Of a DNA stretch of 64,000 nt, positions 50,601-61,406 are shown piece by piece; position 1 is the stretch's first letter, and each line of letters opens with the position of its first letter. This DNA comes from Rosellinia necatrix (Eukaryota > Ascomycota > Sordariomycetes > Xylariales > Xylariaceae). The stretch is taken from NCBI GenBank assembly GCA_021209875.1, contig JAGYVD010000002.1, positions 682,001 to 746,000 on the forward strand, written 5' to 3'. A model generated the notes under the pieces. It worked only from the letters and a program-made list of their open reading frames with translations, had not been told where the DNA came from and searched no databases. Position numbers and translations under genes: made by a program.

Positions 50601-50982
50601 TGATTAGAAACTACTGGTGGGAATACAAACCTGGTTATAAAAATCGATGCTGTGCGTAGCAATTGTTAGCACGGTATCGTCTGGGCACACGATACACTAG
50701 CCACCGGAACCTAAGCTATACTTACCGGGCTAAATATTCTTCATATGTCGCGAAGACTTCGCCGGTATGGGAGATATGCCAGACCTGCAGGCGGATTAGA
50801 ACTGGTGAGTCGATAGTGGCCCGAAGGTGCGCTGCATGGGGGAGGATACCTCTGCAGATTCATCGTCAATCTGAGGTGCCTGGAGGAACTGCACGGGTTT
50901 CCGCTTGAAAAGAACCTATTAAGATAAGTCAGTATGCGTTGAGCAGCGGCGTCGATTCTCCTTTTCCTTGTCGGCTTACCAT
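47616..50982 (-). CDS. itc1: Itc1-like WAC/DDT/WHIM subunit of ISWI chromatin remodeller (seven exons, 996 aa)
   Basis: This is a large non-catalytic subunit of ISWI-type nucleosome remodellers (Itc1/ACF1/WSTF family), nuclear. Coding exons (minus): 50982-50980 (ATG only), 50915-50850, 50784-50726, 50649-50631 (19 nt), 50570-50505, 50444-48718 and 48666-47616. The joined N-terminus MVLFKRKPVQFLQAPQIDDE leads into the WAC domain (EVWHISHTGEVFATYEEYLA; FICQITGHSGLTFFEALKSE). A Pro-rich linker follows (PPPPPPPPPK). The DDT-like region VGPLLETWDTLNVYCEIFKL is at about 393-455, and WHIM-type motifs lie further on (RILGKDRFWNRYYWFE; QWGYYSEPSQVDSLMNWLD). The Kozak context GCCACCATGG supports the start although the ATG is alone in its exon. 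All junctions keep frame; the exon 6 donor GTGCGT gives KQAIEDLKVLNDQRKLLLPE. The C-terminus ends in a Pro/Lys/Arg tail. Confidence 0.93.
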
Positions 50983-53966
50983 GGTGGCGACAGGGAGGTG
51001 GGCGCAACAATTCCGGGTGCGCCAGGGGGAGGATCTGCAAGGCTGAAGTTAGCCTCTGGGGTCAATTGGTACTTTGCGTGTAAGTGGGATACAGAAAGGA
51101 GGAAGAGTACAAAAAGAGCTTGTCTAGTGGGGATTGGTTGCGAAAACGAAGGCGTTGCAGCAGTGTAGGAGGATTGGGGAGCTCGAGAAGCGGAGTGGCC
51201 GGATGGCGTAGGGGATGTGCATTGGGCACGGCCCTGTGAATAGGCTATGTACGGACGTGAGGCTACGGAATTTATACCCAAGACGCGGTCAGTGGGCGTC
51301 GACGCGTTGAAGACATGGATATAGTTGGGTATGTGGTGTGGATGGAGCTGCGATTAGACGGCGAGTGTTCAGGACTCTCAAGGTAGCATGCTCAAGCGCA
51401 GTTGCGAATATCACAGGCGAAAAGAAAAAAAAGTTTGTAGGACCCCAATCGACGAGGGGGCAGAAGGGGGACGTGGTGGCCCGGGGTAGGAGGAGCAGAG
51501 GGAGGATGAGGAGGAGGACGGTGGTGGTTGTGGAGGAGGAGGAGGAGGAGGAGGAGGGACCTTGTAGGTAAGGTAGCAGAGAGAGAGGTAGGTAGCCAAG
51601 TCGAGAGAGGGCCTCAATAGGTAATAATAGGTTTTATGCGGTACATGTAAGTGAGAAGGGAACACCAGCTGTTACCTACTTGAGTTGCGGGAACCTTGAA
51701 CCCTGGGTCCACCTGCAGAAGCCAGGACCGGGGGATGACAGCGTTTTGCCGAGTGGTGAATGGTCAGCTTGTCTTCCGAACGTGGGTCTAGCGCTTCCAT
51801 TATTTAAGATGGGCCTCAAATCAATCCACCGGCGCGCAATCAAGACTCCTCTCCTGCCAGGGCCACCACCGTGTCTGCCCTACCTACCCCATCATCTTCA
51901 CCCTTTGCATCTAGCCGGCCACCTTCGCGTCTTCCATGCACCTTCTTATACTCGTTTTGATCGCCGGCTCGAGGACAACAGAACAAGATATCATACGTCT
52001 CATTGAATTACCACATTCGTCTTAGATTCCGCTTCTTCCCACATCCCCCATTCCCCATGCAAACCTAGGTCCAGAACAGGAAATCGCCTCGACCTTCAAC
52101 AACACAATTTCCAGTAAATGCCCGATAATGAGACGAGCCCAGGTTGCCCGACGCAACGTTTAAGCTTGAATTAAACACTCAGCTAGTCTCCCGATGCATT
52201 GTTGTATTTCAGATGCTTCTATTTGCCTCGAATGCAGGGTAATAATGGCAGGCACCATTTGTGTTGATCGTCGAGCGTGTAAGTCATCCGGTCAAAAGAA
52301 TGTAGTACAACCGATATACAGGGGCTCAACCCCTCCACTTCTCCCACGCAGTGCACGCGGGCTTTTGGCTCGTCCATTCTCTTGGTATCCATGCCTAGCT
52401 TCCTAGGTAATGTTATGTTGCTTTCCGCCATCGGCATTGCGATACGCCGGCGGCTAATGAATGGTATCGGTGAGACTCGGGAGCGGCCCCGGCCACCCCA
52501 TTTCAGGGCTTTTTCTTTTGGCCATTGCTACGCACGCCCAGCATTCATCTAACTCGAATTTAGTATAACCTTCACAAAGCAATTTTGTTGCAGGATTCCC
52601 CACTAGACAATCGCTCAAGATACGTGTTATATGCTGTTCACAATATTGCTCTACCAAACGCTATAGAATAACCACTTGTTCGAGATTGTGTACACTAAGG
52701 GTTACTACCGAGAGATTGGAAACTCTGTTCTATAATAGCTCAGTGTTCATACCAACCGGTTCTCGACCTAACTCAGAAAGGCTAATGCCTCCCGCCTATG
52801 AAGGTTGTCATATTAACAAGTGTCGTTAATTTCGAGATACAGTACTCTACAGTTACTAGTATTAGCAGCAAGTCTTCTTCCGCATGCCGGAGCTGTCTAC
52901 GCGCCGTTTGTAAGCTTTTCATTAGCTGTTTCCTAGTTAGAGCCCTCGGCAAACAATGACCCAAGCATAACCACCACGTAATCGAGTGAAACTTGTGCTC
53001 GCAGATTGCAGTTAAGTAATCACATCGTATCCCATCACTTATTCACATAGGTACCTAGGCGTTGTGAGCTCCCTAGGTATATATCCGGACCTCATCCCTA
53101 CGCAACCTTATTTATGTAACACTCCTATTAGCATCTTGTTAAAGAGGTAGAACATCAATTTTGCACAAGTCAAAGCACCGTCCTTATAATGCCTGCATGA
53201 ATTACTTACCTGCAAAGGCTCCCGCTAACAAGGCAGGTATTAGCACTTATCGATATGAGTGATTCGTTCTTCAAGGAAAGGGTGATGTTATCCAGCTTGC
53301 TCAACTAAGAACTCACATCACTAAAACTATAATAATGTAGCCATGATATATTATTTATTAGATTCTCTTCAATCTACGCCCTACATGCCTAATCACAACT
53401 CTCATAACATGCCATCACTCATCTCACACTTAGTATATTGGGATCAAGGTAAGAGTATGGGGTCCCTGGACATTATGATATCATCATATCAAGCCAAAAA
53501 TGGTTTAGTGTATATCTAATAGAACCAAATTTTACACAGAAGCCCAGAGTCAATATAAATGTCTGCAAACTGCAGAAGGATCTCCTGGTGGTGCATGCCA
53601 TTTACTACGAGCCGATCTTATGAAAAGAAGCTTTCAGGGCTGCATAGTGGGGCAGGGTACAATTTGGAGGGATAAGACATCTTCCATTAAAGGAAGGCGG
53701 TGGAAGGATACTCCGATTTGATTGGTTAATCAAACGTCTGTTGGCGGTGTCAAGGTACGGTACCTTTCTTTCCCCGCTAAATTTAAGACCCCGTACCTGT
53801 ACTGACGACATCATACTGTAAGTGCGACCTGCTACCGATATTATAGTTACCTAAAACAACGCCCATTTTATTTATCCGCGCCCAGGTCTCTCTATTCAGC
53901 TATAAATATTTTCTACCTCGGTGAATTGCCGTTATAGTATTGCAACGAATTCGCCTACATCGGCCA
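50983..53966. other. Intergenic region upstream of the Itc1-like gene
   Basis: No gene is recognised in these 3 kb, between the 5' end of the Itc1-like gene (-) and the 3' end of ALG8 (-). A GGA tract lies at 51531-51557. From about 52650 to 53560 the base composition becomes clearly A/T-rich, with no long open frames. This block differs from the flanks and could be a decayed element. Confidence 0.55.
51531..51557. repeat. GGA trinucleotide run
   Basis: About nine GGA units, within a longer purine-rich stretch from about 51487, in the presumed promoter of the Itc1-like gene. Confidence 0.9.
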
Positions 53967-55721
53967 TCATGAAGTGAAATACACAAACATGAACCCCACC
54001 CAACTCACGACGACTCCCAAGGCTGAGTACGCACTCATGAACATGAGAGGTAAGAACTCATAACGTTTGCCGAATACCGCCTGATGCAACAATGAACAAT
54101 ACACAATCAACGGGATGCTCACGGCAATGTATACGGTCGTAAGCCTGTCGAAAAGGAAGAACCGTGGCCGCTGTGAAGCAGGGGCTAGGCGACCGAAAAC
54201 CATTAGGAAAAGGACAAGCCAGAAGACGGTATACATCGTCTTGATAGGGAACTCGGCGGGCGTGAAGAGGAGAGGGAATAGCGATACATGGCCGGATACC
54301 GCTAGCGGCCGAAATGCGCTCAGGTGCCGTCGGTCCTTGAGAGCAATAAGACTGAAGGGAATGAGGACAAGAAGTATGGCCTTTTCGTGGACGTGCCACC
54401 CAAACAAGAAAGAGGCGTAACCGCAGAGCGTCACGGCTCCAACGAAACAGTCCCAACTTGGTTGGGCGAAAAGCTTCAAGAGCGGCACGACTTGGAAGAT
54501 GAGGGTCAATGCAAAACACAGGCTGGGCGTAATCTCAGGGAGTACCGCGAAGGCCGTGTCTCCCACGAGGCCTCTTGTCACGCTGTTAATAGCGTCGGCC
54601 CTCACCGGTAGGCCCAAGCGCGGTGCGACTAGTGGCAATTAGCTGCGTGACGAGAGGTGAGCTTTATCTGGTTAGGCTTACCAAAGATCATAACCCGATC
54701 AACGAACGAATATAATGCCCATATGTTAGGTGCCCAGTATGCATGGCATAAGCCACGAGAAAAGGGAAAGAGTCTACTAAGAATCTGAGGAACCTGGCCC
54801 TTGAGCGCGAAAGGGCCAAAGGCCGCTGCGAACACGGCTAAGATGCCGACGCCGAGTTTCACACAGTTGGCAAATCGAATTCGGAATATAGACCTTGCAG
54901 AGAGACAGTATGCCCGAAGTAGGAAGACGAAATACGCCGGAGCTAGGTAGAGGTATATGTGCTTCATGCACAAGAGCGCCGCGAAGACCAGCCCACTGGC
55001 GAGGAGGGTAGATTCCCGCCGTGCCAAGACCAGCGATAAGAGCAGAAGGCCATACATGGCACCATTGTATTGGAAGTGAATATGATCGATGATGAGGAGG
55101 CCGGGGGAGAGAAGGACCGAGATGGCAGCGGCACGGGCGGCTCGTTTATGCATGGTGTGTGAGGACTCGGCAAACCTAGACACGGCAATATGAGCTGGTG
55201 TGCCTACAATACACAGGGCAGGGAAGGGGGAGGGGGGGCGTACTGATGAAGGGCGTAGACCAGCACCAGCTCTGTGACGATCACAGTGAACCTCTGGAAG
55301 TAGACAGTCTGCCAACTATCGTATTCGAGATTGTGTATATGAAGCATGGCCGGATCGACAAGCTTCGCGGCCTGTGAAAGAAGCCACTCGAAATGAGCGA
55401 AGAAGGGAGGGTAATCGAGGGTCCATTCTGAAGTCTTCTCGTAGTACCACTCCCACGGAGAGAGGCTATTGGTGATGGCCAACCAGTTCCGGTGGACTTC
55501 GAAATCGGTTGACTTGCTATCCCACGCATCACAGATCAGCGCCAGCGCAAAAGCGAGAGAGTTGGGGAAGGGGCCCAGGGGAGAGGGCCCAGGAGAGAGG
55601 GCCACCCGTGGTTAGAGGCCACGGGCGCGCGCGCGTATACGTACTAAGCCGGGAAGAGGAGGATTTTGAAGGCGGTTGCGACCACCGCGCATTGCGCGAT
55701 GGTTGGATATGTCTCGCTCAT
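53967..55721 (-). CDS. alg8: ALG8 alpha-1,3-glucosyltransferase (four exons, 501 aa)
   Basis: This is an ER multi-pass membrane enzyme that adds the second glucose, from dolichyl-phosphate-glucose, to the lipid-linked oligosaccharide for N-glycosylation. Exons (minus): 55721-55645, 55516-55244, 55175-54682 and 54628-53967, all GT-AG. The joined N-terminus reads FPAY then [18 protein letters not shown], matching the ALG6/ALG8 family. The motif [17 protein letters not shown] with [14 protein letters not shown] is the ALG8 form (ALG6 has a different DYPP context). [13 protein letters not shown] and [11 protein letters not shown], conserved luminal motifs, follow. Many hydrophobic helices run to the C-terminal end ([14 protein letters not shown]). 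The start [11 protein letters not shown] is the Met nearest the first helix; an in-frame upstream Met at 55886 would add about 55 residues of unlikely composition. Confidence 0.93.
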
Positions 55722-58700
55722 TGCGCCTATGGCTGTGGCTGTAGCTTTCTTGCCGACAGGGTGGCCGGAATTACTAGGGCTTGCGTCGTCTCGTAGCTGT
55801 GTCTGGTGTTCCTGGGCCAGCGACAATCCCACTCTGGACAGCCATCTAGCTACCAGGGGGATATCAACTAGACCTCTGCAATACACATCTGCAATAGACT
55901 CCCCAAGGTAAAATCAAACAGGCGGTTTAGCGTACGTCAGCCTATGAAACGGATGAATTGAACAAACAACCTTAGAACCTTCAGACACGAGCGACATTAC
56001 GATAAGATAAGGCATCAATCATCCTTATTTTGTGCACGGTACCTTGGTACCTAGGTACCTACCTACCTACCTGCCTATCTACCTACCTGCCTACCTACCT
56101 ACCTACCGTAGCCCCATTCAGACACCTAGACTAGACGTTAATATTACTACTACTACTACCTACCGTAGCCCAATTGTCCCAAGATCTGGGGTTTCACATT
56201 GAGTACCTACCTAGGAGGTAGGTAGGTATTCTCAGGTATTGTGCACTGTGTAACTACGTACCTACGTGCCTACCTACCTACCCTTAGGTATCTAGGCACC
56301 GTCCCTATGCGCCACCTATGTGCAGCATTAGGTAGTTATCAGCACTTGGATATGTAATTAGATCTTAGACTACCTACCTAAGTACCTAGTTCAGCCTGCC
56401 CACTTGCTACTCTGCTCATTTTGAGTCTTGAAGTTGTCGGTAAGGGGATTGACGTCATCCACGGACCCCCAGCGGAACGTCCTGTTGACGATAATACATT
56501 ACAGAGCACCCGTTCTGCATACCCAACATTCTCACATACCTAGTGATTCCTCCACAGCTAGTATACAATGCTAGCCCAAGGTCCTACGCCCAAGCTCTTA
56601 TGCATGCCAGCTTATTAGCGACTTATTAGCGGCGAGGAGTAGAGGAGCAGGGTGATTAAGGGCTAGCCTACATCCTTAGCCGTCATCTAAACAGGCACTA
56701 AGCTGCCAAGTTCGTAACGCACAGAGCTCTTAGTCTGGGCTCCTGCTTCTCCCGCCGTCAAGCTGAACTAGAGCCAGCATCTACCAGCAGTTGAGATAGC
56801 TAGGTGCAAAGGCTTCTCGGTATAATGGTTCGCCTAGTTTGTTTGCAAATCAATGATCGAATACACACGTCACCACTCAGCTTAAACATATCCAACAAGA
56901 AACACAAATAAGAAACAAGGAACCAATCCAAGCAAAAGGCGATAACAGCCTTTTCAACCCAGTCTCCTCTTATCGCCCCTGAGCGGCAGTCTGGCCTAGT
57001 ACCGCGGAACATGTTAGTAACCACACTAGATATGCCTTGGTTGAACAGGGCGCTGAACATGGAAAGGGACTATGGATGGCCCTCTGATTAAAACATCCAT
57101 GGGAACTGACATATAATCAGAACAGGTTTGGCCAGGTCTGTCGTTTTGTTGGCCACATCGGGAGCACGTATCTATTTGTCAAAGAAAATTGAGTAAATGT
57201 CTCTTTCTAGAAACGTAATACACCACCTCGATGGTTTTGACATTTGATACTTACGATATGGACAAAAGTAGCTGCCACTTCGAGCCTTATGACACCCCCC
57301 TATCACACATTTACCTGGTGAGGATCGCTATGCTAGCTTTGTTCTAGCGAGGGAGAGAGGGGGGTAAGGAGAGCATGTTTCCTAGTAGGGTTTAGGAACG
57401 AGACTAAGTGCTACTGGTATTTAGAGAGAGTAGACTGATAGCGATCGCAAAAGGTATAATTTCCCTGTGAATCCCCGATACCTGTGCTACAAGCAGGATG
57501 ATGCGACCGTGGTTATTAGCCATTCACCCAGTGGAAGCATATAATACGAAGGCAACCGGGAACCTGCGCGTGGTGGATAGCTTGAACGATGCGAGAAACT
57601 CATCATTGATTTGAGAAGACCACCCAGATAGGTGAGGGAGCGAGAAAGAGCTATGAGCACAGGCTTGCGACGATAACCGAATAACTATATAGGAGAACAA
57701 AGAGGCTGGACACAAGCGGGAGTTGAATTCCAGCCCCCTTCCATATTGAAATGTATAGCACTCAATCCAGTCTCGTGTCACCTCTCCAACCGAGTCGGCC
57801 TGTCCTATGCTTGTAACCTGGTGGGCAAACCGGGTATTCCTGCTCTTAGCCCTTGACCAGCAGCCTAAGCTGACATGAGTGTGCTGACTACACGGCAGCA
57901 TCTCACAGCGGTGCAAGGGTGGGCAGCCTCATGTTAGGGTGGGCATACGGTGGCGCCTCCCGTTGGCATAAGCCAGAGACTGCCTAGGTCCTCTTAGATG
58001 CCTAAGAGGCCTCTCTCCTCTCTAGCGATCGGTGCCATGTGCACGATACCCCGTAATCCGTAAATCGTTGTACGCATGTCCGTTGCTTGGCGCAAGGAGT
58101 CGAGGTTGTCAAATGCACTCCGGATGACCAGTCATTCTTTAATCGCCAGGTTGGGTCCTTTCTCAGACGCCGCGTGGCTCTGCAGTGCTTGTATAGGTAT
58201 TCTGTAACGAATTGGCTCGATCGGCAAACGGGAGGGGATCCATGTAAGATGTAAGCCATCATCTCTTCCCTTGTTCAGTCTCTCCACCCCGTTAGGTACG
58301 TTTGTGCACTGGTTATACAATGCATTGCCTACATATATACTTACATATGCTAATGCAAGGCAGGTACCTACTATGTATGCCCCAGAGCGGACCCCTCCGT
58401 GATAGTGTCCGCGATAGTGGGTACTCGGTACATATGCGCCTGTTTACACGGCGCCGTGGTCCTTGAAGCTTGTGGCAGAAGGAAAGTGGAAAGAATATAT
58501 TGATATTTTCTCGAACTTGGCTCCGCACACCGTGGCGAGGTTGCATCTACTGTAGCGACGCCTCAAAACACCCGTTAGGAGATATCTGGGTAAGTACCTA
58601 AGTACTCAGGCACATCATGCATGATGAGGCCGTTGTGTGTGCATATGATTGGATGAGATAGAATCATCACGTGCCAACGGTTTAAACTTATGGGCCCTGA

Positions 58701-59085
58701 CAGACATCCGGCCTGGTCTCCCCCAAACCATCCATTTCCATTTCCATTTCCCTGCCAAAGCTTTAACTCTATTTATACCTAATTCATCAGAACCAACACC
58801 ATTTCGCGGCATCCCAAACGGTTCTGCGACTGTCTCCGTTCCATCGTATCGAGCGCCTCGCGCGGGGGTGTTAGCGACGCCAACGATTCCGTCGCCCGAG
58901 GAGGTACGTCCACACTCTCATGCGAATCCACCCAACCCACCTGTCCGTATGCGCATACCAATAGTCGGCGCATTGGAGATGCTTCTCCAGTATCTGAAGG
59001 TTGACCGACCTGTGCTAGCCTAGATTGTCGAGGGGTAGACTTCGAGAGAGAGACTTCCTCGGTGCGCCGCCGATACCGAACGCAA
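55722..59085. other. Divergent intergenic region between ALG8 and GCN5
   Basis: These 3.4 kb contain both promoters and no supported gene. The strongest TAGGTA/CCTA field of the window is at 56040-56300, with a CCTA array and GGTACCTAGGTACC-type palindromes. The segment 57150-58560 has no recognisable content. The 58650-59085 stretch, before GCN5, has an open frame of 124 codons that I do not believe is coding, because it has no domain and overlaps the expected promoter and leader. Confidence 0.55.
56047..56107. repeat. CCTA/CCTG tetranucleotide array
   Basis: TACCTAGGTACCTACCTACCTACC followed by TGCC and TATC variants, about 15 units of four bases. It is the longest continuous block of the dispersed TAGG/CCTA motif in the window. 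Confidence 0.9.
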
Positions 59086-60374
59086 ATGGATAACGCAGAG
59101 CCGCAATCACGCCTAGCCAACCACGACCACGGCCTTGTCGCGAAACGCAAGGCTTCGGAGGAACCGAGCAGCCCTTCTGCCTTTAAAAAATCAAAAAAGT
59201 CACACAATGGGTCGACGACCCCAGATGCCAAGGCCGCCGCTACAACGCGGCGGATACCGTTTCCAGAGAAGGTATGGCACATGGCACTTTGCGAGTGACA
59301 AGACACGCTCTAACTGGCTCCAAGCCTTCCGTTATAGAAGAAAGGAATGGCGAGATTGAATTCCGGGTTGTCAACAATGATGGGGAGAGAGAGAGTTGGA
59401 TTGTCTTGACGGGCCTGAAATGCCTGTTTCAAAAACAACTTCCGAAAATGCCTAAAGATTATATCGCACGTCTCGTCTACGACCGCGCCCATTTATCTAT
59501 TGCCATCGTGAAAAGCCCTCTGGAGGTTATTGGTGGGATAACGTTTCGAGAATTCCGAAACCGCAAGTTTGCTGAAATCGTCTTCTGCGCGGTTTCGTCT
59601 GATCAGCAAGTGAAAGGATACGGAGCCCATCTAATGGCCCATTTAAAGGACTATGTCAAAGCTACTTCACCTGTTATGCATTTCCTAACCTATGCTGATA
59701 ATTATGCCACCGGGTATTTTCAAAAACAAGGCTTTACCAAAGAGATCACGCTCGACAAATCTATATGGATGGGGTACATTAAGGATTATGAAGGAGGAAC
59801 GATCATGCAATGCACTATGCTCCCCCGAATCCGCTATCTTGAAGTTGGGCGCATGTTGCTAAAGCAGAAGGAGACGGTTCGCGCGAAAATCCGGGCCATG
59901 AGCAAAAGCAGTGTTGTCCACCAACCGCCGTCACAATGGGCCAACGGGGTCGCTTCGATCGACCCGCTCTCGATTCCCGCCATCCGGGCCACTAACTGGT
60001 CTCCAGATATGGACCAATTAGCACGGGAACCACGCCATGGACCTCACTTCAACCAGCTCCGGCGTTTCTTATACCAGCTTCAAAACCACAAACAAGCATG
60101 GCCGTTCCTCAACCCGGTGAACAAAGACGAAGTCCCGGATTATTACAACGTCATCGTGTCGCCGATGGACTTATCAACGGTGGAAGAGAGATTGCACCAG
60201 GATCAATACAACGCGCCGAAGGATCTTGTCGACGATGTGAAGTTAATCTTCACCAACTGCCGGAAGTACAATGACGACACAACGGTATACACCAAGTGCG
60301 CGATCAGGTTAGAGAAGTACATGTGGAGTCTCATTAAGGAGATTCCGGAGTGGTTTAACTTGCTCGAGGAATAA
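59086..60374 (+). CDS. gcn5: GCN5 histone acetyltransferase (two exons, 411 aa)
   Basis: This is the catalytic acetyltransferase of SAGA/ADA complexes, acetylating histone H3 in the nucleus. Exons are 59086-59271 and 59325-60374, joined as RRIPFPEK then [19 protein letters not shown]. The basic N-terminal tail carries a nuclear-import-like AKRKASEEP...KKSKKS. The GNAT domain covers about residues 65-230, with the catalytic glutamate E146 in FAEIVFCAV and the acetyl-CoA loop [11 protein letters not shown] (about 158-168). The C-terminal bromodomain (about 300-405) has [30 protein letters not shown] and the acetyl-lysine-binding Asn in NCRKYN (about 377). Length and domain order are those of the family. 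The apparent open frame at the end of exon 1 runs into the intron and stops, so the GTATGG donor at 59272 is needed. Confidence 0.97.
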
Positions 60375-60712
60375 ACCGGCATTGATGCCGGCGTCGATGC
60401 GCGGCTCATCCGGAGTTTGGCAAGGCGGGACTTCGGTCTAGAAGAACCTATCTAGTTCTTGCATTTTGAAACCATCTATCTTACAATATCTGGTTCTACA
60501 GATGGCCACTCGGACGCTTCCCACCGGAGCGTCTAATCGTGATGCCTATATGATTTGGTATCGGAGAGCGTCGCTTTCCCGTCGTGGGCCTGGCGCAGAC
60601 CAACACTGGGCACAATGCCTACCCACCTAACCTTGAGCTAGGTAGCCAGGCGCATGGCAGGCCTGGCTCAGAATGCCTAACCCTCGGGTAGGTAGGTAGG
60701 TTAGGGAGGTAA

Positions 60713-60752
60713 GTTGAGAGTTGGGTTGAGAGTTGAGAGTTGAGAATTGAGA
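60713..60752. repeat. GAGAGTT-type 7-bp repeat
   Basis: GTTGAGAGTTGGGTTGAGAG... five to six degenerate units of GAGAGTT, just after a TAGGTAGG block. Confidence 0.8.
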
Positions 60753-61202
60753 GGTATGATGATATATGATATAAGACACTCTACCTACTTGGCAGTACTA
60801 CAAGTACTTGTAAGGCGAGATAGGTAGGTACGTACCTACTTAGTGCTCCCCGGTGGTATCACATGTTATGGGGTGCGATGCATGGATGCGACACGGAACA
60901 CTCCCTACCGCACAGCAGGTACACTACCGCTGAGAGAGACTGTTTGGTGGGGCTTTTCATGTGTGCAGGGGTCGTGTGAACCCCACAATTGGCCTGCTTT
61001 GTTCGTTGCTGCAAAGTGTCCTCTCAGCTCTCCAGCCAGCCAGGTAATAGGAATGCAAGCTACAACTTACACCGAGCAAGGGTCTCGTTCACCTACCCGG
61101 CCTACCAAGATAGATACCTACCTCTTCTTACCTACGGGCCTGTCCATAACATGTGCCGACGTACCAACCTCGACGACATCGTTGTTTGATTTTTTTCCCC
61201 TC

Positions 61203-61233
61203 CTCTCTCTCTATCTCTCTCTCTCTCTCTCTC
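61203..61233. repeat. CT dinucleotide run
   Basis: Around 13-14 CT units with one A interruption, about 175 bases upstream of the lectin start codon. Confidence 0.9.
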
Positions 61234-61406
61234 CACGGCTTCTCTCGAAGCTGTGTGTCCGTGTTAAGTGCAATTGCCGTCGTCATTGCCTCCACCGTCG
61301 CCTCCACCGTTGCCTCCATCGTCGCCGTTACATCATTGTCTTGTCTTATCGGCCGCGCTCTACGTTTCCTTGATCCGAGGGCACCAGAGTCGGCGGCTTG
61401 TACACG

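Larger units (their letters stand above)
60375..61406. other. Intergenic region upstream of the lectin gene
   Basis: No gene is seen in this 1 kb. It contains TAGGTA motifs (60690-60700 and 60770-60845), a GAGAGTT repeat (60713-60752), a CT run (61203-61233) and GTCGCC/TTGCCT repeats at 61270-61325, then the leader of the lectin gene. Confidence 0.6.

Noticed and set aside
56047..56107. Possible internal telomere repeat
   Set aside because: The unit is CCTA/TAGG, not the TTAGGG of filamentous ascomycetes, and the block is flanked by ordinary housekeeping genes.
57705..57780. tRNA-like segment (GACACAAG ... CTCGTGTC ends pair; TTCAACTC on the minus strand)
   Set aside because: The ends can pair, but I could not place a D arm, a 7-base anticodon loop with a sensible anticodon, or a 5-bp T stem around the loop on either strand.
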